Below, one piece after another: positions 47,011 to 59,540 of a stretch of DNA of 64,000 bases. The position numbers and the translations under genes were made by a program. Below the pieces are notes generated by a model. The model did no database searches and was not told the origin of the DNA. It was given only the letters and a program-made list of their open reading frames with translations. Within the stretch, counting starts at the first letter, position 1; the number at the start of each line of letters is the position of its first letter. The DNA comes from Rhododendron vialii (taxonomy: Eukaryota; Streptophyta; Magnoliopsida; Ericales; Ericaceae): assembly GCF_030253575.1 (NCBI RefSeq), contig NC_080563.1, forward strand, positions 12,357,001 through 12,421,000. The letters are read 5' to 3'.

Positions 47011-50000
47011 GTTCTCTTTAAATATCTTAGTTCTCAATTGGTAGGATCAATCGTTTGTGTCTATATGTATGTATCGTATTGTAGTGAATCCTGTTTGTGC
47101 AGGATGTAATCTTTTTATCTTCGGGTAAGACCCGCAGGGAACTGTATGTCGGACAATACATTGTAATTTGTGAGCCTCTAGCAATTTGGTTTTGGTTATG
47201 GGGGCCTATAGATTCGAAGCATTACCAATTGAATGCAAATTTAAACAGGATGTCTGGCACATTTGTTTGGTATGTGGGTCTGGTATGTCTGAATGAGCCT
47301 AGAAACAACTGTCAACAATCTTCTGGCAAGTTATTTATGTCGATTGCAACAGATTAGTTCCGGTGTATCTAGAGCATTAGTTTCAAGTATCAAGTTTCCA
47401 TTAGAGTTGGCTGGATTGTCTGTCTGAATCTCCTTTCTTAGATTTATAGTTTGAAACTACAGTCTTATTTGAAAATGTTTAGAGGCTGTATACCGTGCAC
47501 ATCATCAATGGCATCTTGGTTCGTAGCTCTTAGAATATAGTTGAGAGAGATTAGGATTTCAGAGCTTGGGGTGTGGACCATCTGGTTGACTAATTAGAAG
47601 GGACAAATTATGCATACCTCAACTTACTACATATAAATAACTAATTACAGGGGACAAACTATGCATGCCTCAACTTATGGATAGGAACCTTGAATTGGCC
47701 CTTAATGATGCGGAAGGGGACCATGATACATGTAGCCGGACCAACTAACTGGGACAAGGCTTCTTTGAGTTGAAGATGTTTCCTTTATTACTTAGGTGTC
47801 TTATGCTCTTGAAAAGTGCTATTGTTTGTAGCAGCATTAACAATCTATTCTTGTTTCTAGTGGTTTGCCATTTCATTGTTTAGCCAACTCTCAGGTGACT
47901 GGCATATTTGCTTCTCGTGGTTTTCACTTCTTGGTTCTGATTCATTTTGTTCTCTAAAATGATATATTCTTATGCAGACAAAACTTACAATGTTGCCTTG
48001 TGTGGATCGTATGAGTTCTGTCAACCTATGACATATAAGTGCTTGGTCCTGCATATGCTTCTGGGTGTTTGCGTAGATGATTGATTTTTGCTGTGCATAG
48101 ATATTTGGAGATCATAATTATTCGGAATGAGTATATTCCATTAGTTTTTTCTGCAGATTTAGGTTTAATTTGGAACTGAAATTTGAAATATCACTTCTCA
48201 AGCTTTTTTTTTTAAACCCGTGTAAGATATGGCCAAGTTTCCAATGCTATTTCCTGAAGTTTTGGTAATTGTTTTCAAGGTCCTGAACTTTCGTTGCACA
48301 GAGAACATTTTCGATAAATGTGCTTAGCACAGGCTTTACACAGAGGAAATGTATCTGTGCATTTGAATGGCTTTGTTTTTGAATTTAGGATAAATGCTGA
48401 CTTGTGACACTGTTCTCCAGCGGCTCATTGCGGACATGTTTCTTTAACGACTCGTCGAAAGCGTCTAAAGGAAATGTTCTCTTAAATAGTTTTTGGGAGG
48501 ACAAAACCTATGTTCAACAATCATTTTACGAAGGTAGTGCGTTAGAGTCAGTCGAAACTTTTATCTTTAGAATGTCTTTATAACCTTTCAGATGGACTCT
48601 GAAAATTTCTCAGGTGCTTGCGGGATTTGGACATCCAGTTATGTCCTCGGGCCGTCAATATTAACTGGCACATTGTCAACAAATAAATTGCAACTCGATT
48701 CATTTCAGCATCCATTCCTAACCTTGGTCTATTGGATTGTCTACCACCTATCAATCCAGATTAACGGTTTCAAAAGATTAGAGTCACAGTAACATCTCAT
48801 GAGGCAGCTTTTAGGTTTAACTCTTGACAAGATATATGTTCTTTGACTCTCTCCTGGAAGTGTAATGCTTAATATGAACTTCATCTTCGCGTCCGTTCCC
48901 TAGGATTCCTGAATGAAATGCAATTTCACCCCATCTATTGCTTCCTTGCCAATTAATTTGCTGCTGTATCTCACCATGGTTTAATGTACAAAGTTTGGCT
49001 GAACTCTGAAGAAATAGGATGCTTCGACTTTTGTGAACGGGAAAACAAATCCTCTAAGGAGCCTCAGAAAGTGTCAGATCTGTGAGTGTGGTATTGTATC
49101 CAATTGCTTAGAAATCCTCAAAGTGTACCTTGCTTGGAATGTGGGTGAAATCTAGGTTCCCCTCGCACTGAATTTGGCAATAGTATTGTCCAGCTTTTGA
49201 GCCTCTTGTACGAGTTGTTTGATTAAAGCAAGCTAGAAAGTTTTGAAGGTTGTGGCTTTCCCTTCTCTTTTCTTCTTGATGTCATATTGGTTTTTTTTTG
49301 AACAGCTTGATGTCATAAAGGTTGAGAACGACCTTTTTCATTTATTGGACCATGGTTTCTGAAGATGGGGGCTGTTGGGTCTTAAATTCTCTCCTCCTTT
49401 TGGTTTGGTGAACCCATTAAACAGCCCCTTCAGTTTGAACAACTAGGAGCCCACTGCAGCCCTTTGGGTAGTACCTGTTGATGGACCCTTGACCCAGTTG
49501 CTGAATAACTTGTGGACTCTTGATTGCTGCACAACTGCTAAAAAACCCAATTGCCGCATAACCGCTGAATTCGGTTAATTACCTAAAATTGAAGTTCATC
49601 CAATAAATTTCACACCATTCGCTTTTATCAGTTAAAGACTAGCTTTTCCGTAGGGTGATGGATCTTTTTCAGTTTTGATTGATTGATAACTGATTCGTTG
49701 CTATGCTTAATTTGACAAAGTGGTTGGAAATGACTTAAAGAAGAACTTGAGTTTGCTGCATATATAATTTGCTGAAATTGGTCAATAAGCTTATTATCAA
49801 AATGTGTACTGATCAAAGCAGTTTCCTTTAATAATTAACGGCACATTTATCTGATAAGGTGATGCTTTGAAATTTTGACTGATTGATTGAGTACCGATTT
49901 GTTCTGGAGACCATGAAACACACTAAGACAAGATGCTTTATGCTTTTTTACATACAGTACATTGAAACTGACATTTGGGCGGGCTCTCGGGGCCTTTGGG

Positions 50001-51060
50001 GAGGGGCTGAAAAAAAGCCTCAATTCTACGCCTAAGATGTCTGATTGTCGGACCAAAAAGGAGCTCAAAACTTAATTTAGCCGGGTGAAATTCGAGTTGT
50101 TAACTTGTTACGTGCAAGATGTTTCTTCACACTCATGCATCAATACTTATTGTTTCCATGTCCGGTTCTGATGTGAGTCGCTGCCGAACAAGATATTTGT
50201 GCGCACTCCTTTTTCAATTCTCAACATGGTTTTACTCCGTAATCTGTGTCGATATGACATTGTAATTTTTTTTTTCCCAGTAGTTGAGGATGGTCCCCGT
50301 CTGTTAATCATGGTTTTCTTTTGATTGGCTGAGTACATTTTCGCATTTAACTTCTAGCTAGTCTTTTCTTAAGCATGTCCATGGTTTTCTCTTTGTGCAG
50401 CAGATGGTCCCCATTCCTTTAACCGACTGGTGATGCATTTGCTGTCGGTAGATGAGAATTCTGCTGCTGTTATGAAATGGAAGGTGGAGTAGTTTGTCAA
50501 ATGGTGGGAAGCCCACGTGAACACCTTTTAACCTCCATTTTTCCATGATTCAGGTTTGAATTTTCTCCAAAGGTGTGTTGAAGAAAGCAATGAGATGATG
50601 ATAATTCTCAGGAAAGTTTTCTTGGGTCCCCATGATTTGGAAGTTGCATGCATAAAGGGGACTTGTGTGCCCTAAGAATGTGAGGCCTAAACCCTAGGGC
50701 ATGTTTGACAACCATTGTAGATGGGGGATTGGATTATTAACCCCGTGGGTCCTCTAGTCCTTTGGTTGGTTTACGGAAATTGAGTTGGACTATTACTCCC
50801 ATCACCAATGCTAAAACCATACCCACATTTACGCACCCAAATACACACACTCAAAAAGCCTAAGGCCCCTCCCCTGCACACAGTTTGGTGCGTGTATTTA
50901 GGTGTGGTTTCAGACTTTTTCTTAATCCCAATGGACTATAATTAGTCCCCTTAAATGGGAGGCTTAAATCCTATGGGGGAGGTTTTAATATTAATATCAC
51001 ACCTCTTGATTGTATATTTAGCACGATGCCCATGCTTACTTCATTAAAATGACAAAATAC

Positions 51061-51062
<2 letters not shown>

Positions 51063-51134
<72 letters not shown>
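51063..51134. repeat. Long (CT)n microsatellite, about 35 units
   Basis: Uninterrupted CT run, the longest in the window. Confidence 0.97.
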
Positions 51135-51137
<3 letters not shown>

Positions 51138-51689
51138 TAGAAGGGTAAAAAGGAAAATCACTTATATGTCAATAATCTGATTAGCTAATTGAACTCATGC
51201 CTTCCTCACGTATCCTACTAATACGAATTTCAATCCTAATCATAATCCTACCTTATTACCAATCTCTCATAACTCTAACGGTTATCAAACATGCCCTTAG
51301 AGTTTGAGGTGAAACATAAAATCTCCTATACAATTTAAATGGCTGAAAAAACAGAAGCTCCAAGATGTTTTCAGGCACTAGAAGTTTACGCTGCTGCTCT
51401 TTGTTTTATAAGTAATTTTTATCCCAATTCTGCATATTTGTTGTGGCATATTTTGTTTCAATGTTTCTGTTTGAAAATTTCTAATTTGAGAAATACTACT
51501 TTTCTTGGAAATGTTTATATGGACAGCTCTTAGAACGTATCGAAACGCGCAACACTTAAACATACATGTACCGTACAAAACTTGGACACGGATCACTCAT
51601 AAGTCATAAGGGATAGGTCCTACGTCACGTGAGTTCTATTGCGGGACCCAATTTTTGTGAGAAATGTCTATATCCGGATATGTGCCAAG

Positions 51690-51815
51690 TAAAGAGAATA
51701 GTAGGTTTTTAAGTTTTAATAACATTTAATGCAATAAATTTTCTTTATCTATCTCTCTTCACTCATTACTCTTACAAACCTTCCTTAAAACCCAAACCGA
51801 ATAGGGCCATGATTA
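51690..51815. repeat. Dispersed repeat with ATCTATCTCTCTTCACTCAT
   Basis: ATCTATCTCTCTTCACTCATTACTCTTA is the reverse complement of text near 56325-56350, and weaker relatives lie at about 51945-52030, 61440-61520 and 62260-62350. Probably one MITE family with decayed copies. Confidence 0.55.
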
Positions 51816-52928
51816 TGAAAGCATGTCGGACATCCTTGTGCCTGCTGGTATTCTCCCCCATTCATGGTGTCTCGATTTGGATATACCAAGCTAGCTAGGA
51901 GCTGAGATGCCGAGTGACAATCACGTTGTTTGGTTTACATTTTAGGAAGTTATTTTGGATGTAATGAATGGAGAAAAATAGATAGAGAGATTTATTGAAA
52001 ACTTTGCCGAGAGTAAAAAGTTACTCTAAAAAATGAGAACCAAGTGGAGTGAATAAGTCTTGGTCAAGCCTTATGATTACGACCTCACTTTGGACAGTAT
52101 CTAAGCAGAGTAGCCTAAAAGTTTGATAAAAAACCCTGAGCTGAGCTCAATCTGGCTCACCTATTCTACGCTTGAGGGGAGGTGCAAACGAGTGAAACAC
52201 CTTGAATTGTGGGTTCGTACAAGTTTAAATCTTGGTGGAGTTTTTTTGTGGTCAATTGGTCTTTCTGAGTTTTGACTGAGTTTTTGGAGTTTTGCTCATC
52301 AGGTTTGAATTGGGTTTTTTCTTTCTTAACATCTGCAGGACCACGGGACCTGAGTTATGATTGTGAATCTGTGATGATGGGTGGATTTTTGTCCCTGTTA
52401 CCTGAGTTGCAGATAGTCACCGTGCGATGCAAAATAGGAACGAAAACGTGGTAAGTTCCGTGTCCTAAATTTTGGTAGGGGAGAGATCGTCCGACATTTA
52501 TACAGGTTATAATGGTTGAAATTTGCTTCTTTCAAGAGAGAAAAATATCGTAAATCAGATTACTAGGGACACGTTTGAGATAATAATAAGGGAAAACTTC
52601 TGGGATGATCAATTCGAACCGCAAAAATTACAGTTCCAAAATGTAGGTGTTTTGTATTTTGGTGCTAATGTACCGAAAAAAAATAAACGTAAGTTACTAG
52701 GGTAATAGCACATCCCGTAAGACATGATTTTTATCTACATTTTCACCAGTGTAATCAGGTCTGGTAACATGGGCAGAGACGTTCAGAGGGGAAGATTAAG
52801 AAGACAAGAAAACATAACGACTGACATTATAGAAAGGGATGTGTTGGAGGAAGCTGAAAAGATGGTGACAGATCAGGTGCTGCGGTTTTGGCTTTGCGAG
52901 TCTAGTTTTGTTGCTTCTTCCATTTCAG

Positions 52929-52964
52929 AGGGAGGGAGAGAGAGAGAGAGAGGGGGGGGGGGGG
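52929..52964. repeat. (GA)n followed by G13
   Basis: GAGAGA.. then 13 G at 52952-52964, located in a possible exon of the candidate gene; a length change here would shift the frame. Confidence 0.85.
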
Positions 52965-53052
52965 TATGATTTCGAAAATTTCAGAATCATTGAGGCTTAT
53001 CAAAAAGTGCTAAAAGTGTTGAGGGGACTTATTTTTCTCAGCAAAGATATAG

Positions 53053-53289
53053 GTACCGAAAGGGGGAGGGAAATCGTACCGATCGGCTGTGTCGGGCCGT
53101 CTCCGATATATACACGAAAAAAAAAGTATTCAGATCAAGCACTATATACACATCGATGCCGTTGATCCCACATGGGTCCCCTTTCTTTTTTCTTTTTTTT
53201 GAGTTTTTGACAGCTCGGATCAGCCGTCCGGTGGCAGGAGACGGCCCGGCGCGGCCGGTCGGTACGATTTCCCTCCCTCCTTTCGGTAC
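53053..53289. mobile_element. GTACCGAAAG-type MITE abutting the candidate gene
   Basis: Left GTACCGAAAGGGGGAGGGA.. pairs with right ..TCCCTCCCTCCTTTCGGTAC for about 50 bp (also GGGCCGTCTCC / GGAGACGGCCC). The interior (GTTGATCCCACATG, ATCAAGCACTATATACAC) is homologous, in reverse, to 61165-61375, so they are one family. Confidence 0.8.
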
Positions 53290-53373
53290 ACATAGCATGA
53301 CTCTTTCTATTTTTCTTAGGGTTTGGTACAATGCATGAAAGTGTTCAATGTTTATCTCGGATGCTGGGAGCGT

Positions 53374-53398
53374 GCTGCACAGCTACTTGCTGTGCAGC
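53374..53398. repeat. Perfect 10-bp stem hairpin
   Basis: GCTGCACAGC, loop TACTT, GCTGTGCAGC. GC-rich and very stable compared with its surroundings. Confidence 0.9.
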
Positions 53399-53437
53399 GT
53401 GCTGCGCGGCCGCCGGTGCCGCCTTGCTGGCATCGGC

Positions 53438-53712
53438 CCGATGATCAGAGACGTTCACTGCGTAGAGCTCGTTGAGTACTATAAGTGTATCAAAAATCAA
53501 CCCGATCAAATATCGTTAAGTGCCTCATCGGAACACATATAACTTGAAAAAAAATGAATCCTAATGGATACGAAACACTGGATCAAAACCACTTAATCCA
53601 TTCTTTTCGAACTATATGTGTTCCGATGAGGCACTTATAGTACAAACTGATTTTTTGCATAGTTGTTCTACTCGATGAGCTCTACAAAGTGAACGATTCA
53701 GATTATCGGAAC
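53438..53712. mobile_element. Inverted-repeat element with long arms
   Basis: GTGCCTCATCGGAACACATA (53519) is mirrored by TATGTGTTCCGATGAGGCAC, and outer parts (GACGTTCACTG..AGAGCTCGTTGAGTA) pair with TACTCGATGAGCTC..GTGAACGATTC. Ends about 53438 and 53712. Confidence 0.75.
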
Positions 53713-56700
53713 GAGACTAAAATGGGCCCCAAAATTGGGACAGCAGCCCCCCGCGTCCGTAAAAAAGAGAGTGTGAATAAATAAAAAAAAAAAAAAAGGA
53801 ACTATGGATTTCAATATTCAATAAACAAGGTTTGATGTGAAAACCAAAAAAATGTAGTCAACGAGAATGATTACGAAAATAGTAGCCCTGACATGATTAA
53901 TTTAGTACATGTCCTTGAGGAAACAGTTATGCAAATAATGGATGCAAGTTGTACAATGGAGTAGTATATAGTTGGAACACCCATTGTAAGGTCCATGATA
54001 TCTTCACATGGTACTTACAATATTGCCTCGTACAATCGGAACATGTACACTCACTTACGTGCTTGTATAATATGTTGTACTATATGTTTTGTAGCAGTAT
54101 AATATTTGCTTGTTGATTATTTACCGCGTCAAGTTGCTTAATTATCATTTTTTATGGTTAAAATTAAGAATTGGGCTTCTCTACGGTTTTTCTTTTTCTT
54201 TTTACTGTTTTGAAATGCAGAAAGCAGTCTGTGCAATCTTATTTGTCCAAAAGTATATTTAGTGATTAGATTTCGTTGAAAGTTTCTTCTTAAGAAGAGT
54301 TTTAAAATCTGATCCACTAATTACTGAAATGAACTGTCAAAATGAGACTGCAGAAACTTCTCTGCAACTGAATTGGAGAGAACCCAGATCCTAATAAACT
54401 AGTCCGAACCTTTTCTCAAACTAAAAGTGATAGAAAATCCATCCATATATTTGAAAGTTGACACAAATCCTTATTTACTCTTTTTTCCTTTTGAACGAGC
54501 ACGATGTCTCGTAACCAACGGATATAGATGCAAATAAAATCGGCTTCTCCATCTTGTCGACTTCTGCAATGACGGTAGGTAATTGCAAATTGGGGTTCAT
54601 TTGTCTCTGAGGTTGCTTCACGGGCTTGCTCAATGGTGAGGCGAGATGGTATGCCAAGCCAATTGAAATTTCATAGAAAATGAACGATAATTTTAATTGC
54701 TCCCAAACCTTTACTTTTCAGTCCCAATTACACATCAGTACTAGCCCTATAGCTTCTTTGAACACCCACCACCTTACCCTAGCCCCATGGCCCCCATCCA
54801 TCCATTATCTTACCCTCATCCGCCACTGCTGAGTGCTCCACAAGCATCGTAGTAATTATAGGGAGAGGAGGAGGAGGAGCTTACGATTGAAAAAGTAGGA
54901 GGCTTGCGATAGTTGTGACCGACATCTCTTGTTTCTAAGGTGGCAAAGAGAGCGGGTCTGGAGAGAGATTTTTCTACTAAACAACATGATCTTCTTTGAC
55001 ATTGGTATTTCGACCGAGGGAGTAAATTGTGGAAAACAAATTGACGAATGTGGTGAAAGAATCTTTACTTTGAAATTCAAAAAAACCCATAGGAAAATTT
55101 CATGATGTTTGAAATGATAGTGGGAGCAAGCATTTGCTGACATGAGATCAAGACATGGATTGAAAGGAGAAGCAGCTGGTGGGGGCAGGGTTGTTGGTTA
55201 TACAAGTGCCCAAATGAGTTGTTTCCCCACTGGAATTAAGTTGGTGACCATATCTCCATTGAAGGTGCTCATCACAAAACCTACCTTCCCCTGTAGCTTA
55301 AAAAGTCTACATTGTTGAGTACTTTGAAACATGGACTTGACGGCCAGTTGTTGCTTTCTCTCTCTGGCCCATTGTTTTTTTTTCTTTTCCTTTTTGCTTC
55401 TAGGAAGGTCACTTTTTGGTGAAAATGATGTGTTCCAATGATGACTAAATTTGTTTCTTAAAAACAAATCACACAACCTAGGGCTAGCCGGGAAGTCGAG
55501 GTTAGCGAGTTAGGGGTTGGTTTATCTAAAGCATCTTTATTAGAAACCTCAAATTTTAGTATCAAAATTGTACCGTACTTGGCTATCGTACGCCAGTATG
55601 CGAAGGATGAGTTTCTGTGATGCATTTCAATGGATCATTCAATTTATAATATTTTATCACTTTTGATCTATTTCTAATTTTATATTAATCTAAATATAAA
55701 ATGATAGTACGCCTTTTACATTACAAAGTTTTTTTTTGACAACTCTTCTCTATTGCTTGATTACTTGAATTACATATTTTTTAATTGAATGTAAAACAAT
55801 ATGTCTCAGGTTCGAATCATTTTAGGTGCTATAAACTTTTGTAGCGTCATCTATATATTTAGGGCTTTCTACAAATTTAATCGGACTACTCGTTGGTGGA
55901 AGGTTGGAATATTGATTTTCTAATAATTAATTAAGGTGAGCATAAACTGAACCATAGACCTTGAGCTATTACAAAAAATTTAATTTACTGTTCTCACTCA
56001 GAATCCTTACAGACAAATTTGTGGTTCCAGTTTCCACCAATAGCTAGTAGTAGTAAATGTAAAGGGCCTAGAGACTTGTTTTGGACCACTATTTTATTTT
56101 TCACCCCAACTCTAAAGTACTTGTAATGCAGGGCAGATACTTGATTGTACACTTAAATCACACTATGGGTGTCATAGGTTGGTTGTTAATGAAGGTAGGT
56201 AGCTAGGTAACTGATTTTGTAGACTTTTACAGTAGTTCATAGTGTTGGGTCTCCTTAAATAATGGTACTCACTACCGAGTAGTTACGATATTGTTAGTTT
56301 TGGATTTTGAGGAAAAATTTTGAGAGTAATGAGTGAAGAGAGATAGATAAAATTTATTGAAGACCGTACTTAAAAATTTTAAATCCCCCAAACGAACAAG
56401 GCTGCAAGTCACAACAGAGAGAGCCTATTTGCTGATTTAGGGTAACTACCTAAGAGCATCCTTATTTGGACTAAATTTGATCTCAAAAACCACTTTTATA
56501 CTCTATCTAGTTACTTTTTGATAGCACAGCATTAGACTCTTTATTATATTAAACTATTCTTTCTTTCTACTTCTATTTTTATGTTCAAAAAATATTTTTA
56601 AAAGTTTTTTTTTTTTACTTCTTTTATTTTTTTACTTTGAGAAAAACCAAAAATAAATCTTATATTTTTTAAATGGTATATTCCAACGGTCATATTTCCA

Positions 56701-57013
56701 ACAGCTATATTCTTAACTGTCTTATTCCAACAATTATATTTTCAACGGCTATATTTCAACAATAAATCCTGTTGAGGAAAAAAGAACTGGGTAAATTCTC
56801 ATGTTCGACGGAGGGAGTGTGATTGTTGAGGATGAATGAGACGAAAGTCTACCACACGATTATGAGCAAAGGGATAAAGTTCCTCCTGCATAAGCATCGC
56901 ATGATCAGCACACAATCGAGCTTACGTAATTTTCTCAATGCCATCGTCGCATCAGAGACAGGGGAACTCATTCTCAACTTTAGTCGGACTTCGTCGAGCA
57001 CTCGTGGGATTTA
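53713..57013. other. Intergenic DNA, no recognised gene
   Basis: Minus-strand frames at 54475-54657, 54856-55143 and 55198-55476 look codon-like in places but match no family I know and show no consistent splice model. A dispersed ATGAGTGAAGAGAGATAGAT repeat fragment lies at about 56300-56400. Confidence 0.4.
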
Positions 57014-57021
57014 CGTAGACA

Positions 57022-57477
57022 CAGGGCCGGCCCAATGGGGAGGCCCAAGAGGCCGCCGCCTTGGGCCTCCATATTTTGGGCCAAAAATGGGGCATCCCCT
57101 TCCTAGATAAGTATATATATTTTCTGTGTGTAATTATAATACAAATTCTTTGATGGTTCAATGGTAAAGTGTTTGCTCTTTTACATAAGTTGCCTAAGTT
57201 CAAATCCTGTTAATGTACTTTTTTGAATTGTCTTTTTGCCAAAAAAAAATTTCTTCTATCACACAAATTGGGGCTGCTGTGATTCAAACTTGAGTCTACT
57301 GAATATTATTGTAACCGTACAAGCCATTAAGGCCAAAATATTTACCATGTTAAATAGTATGAATGAAAATTATATATAGAAAAGTATTTTTGTTTATTAT
57401 TTTTAAATTAGAAAATTTATGTAGGGCACTATTCCACCACTTGGCCTAGGGCATCCAAATACCTTGGGCCGGCCCTG
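57022..57477. mobile_element. hAT MITE with CAGGGCCGGCCCA ends, 456 bp
   Basis: CAGGGCCGGCCCA at the left, TTGGGCCGGCCCTG at the right, and a perfect 8-bp duplication CGTAGACA at 57014-57021 and 57478-57485. Just inside the left end is GGCCTCC text as in the elements at 1518 and 2744. The interior has two tRNA-like A/B box pairs on opposite strands (about 57152-57207 + and 57281-57326 -). Confidence 0.92.
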
Positions 57478-57485
57478 CGTAGACA

Positions 57486-58563
57486 TAATGATTTTAAATT
57501 TCGTTGTTTGATTTTCATTGTGGTCATTATAGATTTCACGTACTGTTTTCTTCTCGTTGTGGTCATTTAAATTTCATGTGTTTTTGTAACACGAGTCTTG
57601 CAGTTGATTATCCATAATCTACTTGTAGTAAAGTATTCTCATGTGTGTGCATGTACTTGTACATAGATACATGTATCCTACAAAATCCAGCCGATACTTC
57701 GTACACGTATAAATTATTGCGGGTCGTGTTAGAGTTGATGACACAATTTTTGTTCAAGATTTTATCGCCGGAGGCTTTTGTCAATCTATTTCAATGCGCC
57801 AGTAGTTTCGGTAACTATGTTACGTTATTCGTATACTTCAATCTTGTACTAGTAAAATGTGTGGTTGCCAATACAAAATGACACTGGAAGACAATGATCG
57901 ATGTTTGGAGTTATAAGATCAATGACTTCTATTTTTCCCTCCTTGTTTTGCAATTAATGAAAAGAATTGCATTGGAACTTAGGCAATCAGTGAAAAGAAT
58001 AACCGAATATCATCACTAAACCAACTCCTTAATGTCCACAATCAAGAGGCGACTATTTGCAATTCCGTATTTTCTTCCTTAACCCACTACATTTCGGTAA
58101 ATAGTTGTTGAAAACAAGATTATATTTCGGTAACTACATGTCAAAAATATGTTCAACATTCGGTAAACAACTGCTGAACATATATTTTCGGTAAATAGCT
58201 GTTGGAAAAAATATTATATTTCGGTAATTGTATGCTGAAAATGTATCTCAATTTCGGTAACTAACTGTCGAGTATAATTGAAAATCTTTAACGAGCTAAG
58301 GGAGAAAATACGGGGCTGCGAATAGTCGCCTCTAAAATCAATCATAATAAACCCAACAAATCATGCATTAACCCTTTTGATCACTGTATATATAAAAAAA
58401 ACAATAAATACCATCATCACCCATGAAACTTGGACATAATCTATCCAGGCCCACTTGGGCCCACAAATATCCAACGAAAGCTGTTGGAAATGACTGTATA
58501 TCAGTGCCCTTTTTCGTAAGAACTATCTTAACTTAATAAAATACGGACTTCCTTTTCTCGATG
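57486..58563. other. Intergenic DNA
   Basis: No gene seen. Contains four or five short spaced TTTCGGTAA(C/A)TA words between about 58095 and 58265, an irregular repeat of unknown origin. Confidence 0.5.
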
Positions 58564-58811
58564 GAATTTCAATGATCCAAGCCACTCAATATGTTCAGAG
58601 CGTGATTTTAAGGGTATTCTCGAGAAATCGGCAAAAAAAAGACCGGAAAGGGCTTCATCCGAGTAGTTTTTGTTTATTTTTTATCAAACGATTCAAATAA
58701 AAACTGCTCGGATGAAGCCTTTTCCGATCTTTTATTTTTTGCCGATTTCTCTTTGAAACACTCTTAAAATCACGTTCTGAACACATTAAGCAGCTCGGAT
58801 CATTAAAATTC
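58564..58811. mobile_element. Palindromic MITE, 248 bp
   Basis: Arms GAATTTCAATGATCC.. / ..GGATCATTAAAATTC, with GGGCTTCATCCGAGTAGTTT mirrored near the centre. Carries the GATCC(A/G)AGC motif of the family seen at 15.6 and 61.2 kb. No duplication resolved. Confidence 0.75.
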
Positions 58812-59123
58812 AAACAGGAACTGAGTACCAAAATTAATTGAGATGCGCATATAAGCTGATCTAGACATCTAAATTTATTAAAAATGCTATTGTATTTAAG
58901 TTTGATAACGTAATGCACATGAGAGGGAAACATTATCCTGGCCTAGTAGTGTGTACCTTTATAAAGGTTACATTACAACTAAGCCTAAGCCCTATTATAT
59001 GTCTATGTTATGACAAAGGTGGGACCAGCGTAGGTTATCCTTTGTTGTTTCGTATTGTTTTTGTTCCCCTTCTTCTTTTTTATTTGGAAATTATTTAAAT
59101 TTATGTGGAGCAGCAATACAATA

Positions 59124-59241
59124 CTCCCTGCATCATTCTTTGCACTTTCTAAATTCAATTTTTTTAAAAATATTATTCATTAGACTTGTCACAGAAATTC
59201 AAAAAATAAAAAAGTAGACAAGCGAAATGGGACAAAAGGAG
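59124..59241. mobile_element. Short Stowaway MITE, 118 bp
   Basis: CTCCCTGCATC at the left and GGGACAAAAGGAG at the right, with TA on both sides (59122-59123, 59242-59243). Confidence 0.75.
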
Positions 59242-59540
59242 TACAAATACAAACTACCTGAATTAAAAAAAGCATTTGATATTCCAAATCTTTGCAATTT
59301 CTATTTAAAAGCGGGGGAATAAAATATTAACACTTCAAAATCTGTCCATAAATAATACCCCTGTGTTTAAAAGTGGGGGTATTATTTAATCCCAACCGTA
59401 AATTCGGATGATTTAATACCCCTATGTTTTTTGTTTATCGAATCATGCCAAAAACATCACATCAAGCCCTCATCCCTCTTAATAGCTGCATCCTCACCCA
59501 TTTTCTGCATCCAATCGGCCTTTTGATGTAAAAACGCTAA

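Larger units (their letters stand above)
46371..53165 (+). other. Candidate unrecognised multi-exon gene
   Basis: Leader-like start: CCGCCGCC, telo-box TAGGGTTTAG (46368-46377), GATCGCAG|GTCTAA donor. Proposed coding pieces: 48592-48613 (ATG right after a TTTCAG acceptor, MDSENFS), 52339-52450 (CTGCAG acceptor, GTAAGT donor, RDLSYDCESVMMGGFLSLL), 52759-52876 (MGRDVQRGRLRRQENITTD) and 52929 onward (YDFENFRIIEAYQKVLK). The phases join without a stop (1, then 2+1, then 0), and the last piece stays open to a TAG/TGA at 53163-53165 inside the MITE. The last exon begins with a (GA)n-G13 run that encodes Arg/Glu/Gly. No family recognised; intermediate exons may be missing; a SINE (46814-47010) would be intronic. 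Could be a decayed gene or chance. Confidence 0.35.

Noticed and set aside
49018..49081. Exon-like block in the candidate 46-53 kb gene
   Set aside because: A frame and donor exist, but the acceptor lacks a pyrimidine tract and its phase would create a stop on joining to 52339.
56805..56822. Stowaway end ACGGAGGGAGTGT
   Set aside because: Only one end-like sequence; no matching left end within a reasonable distance.
57150..57210. tRNA gene
   Set aside because: A and B boxes fit, but the ends do not pair as an acceptor stem and the anticodon region does not fold; better explained as SINE-like.
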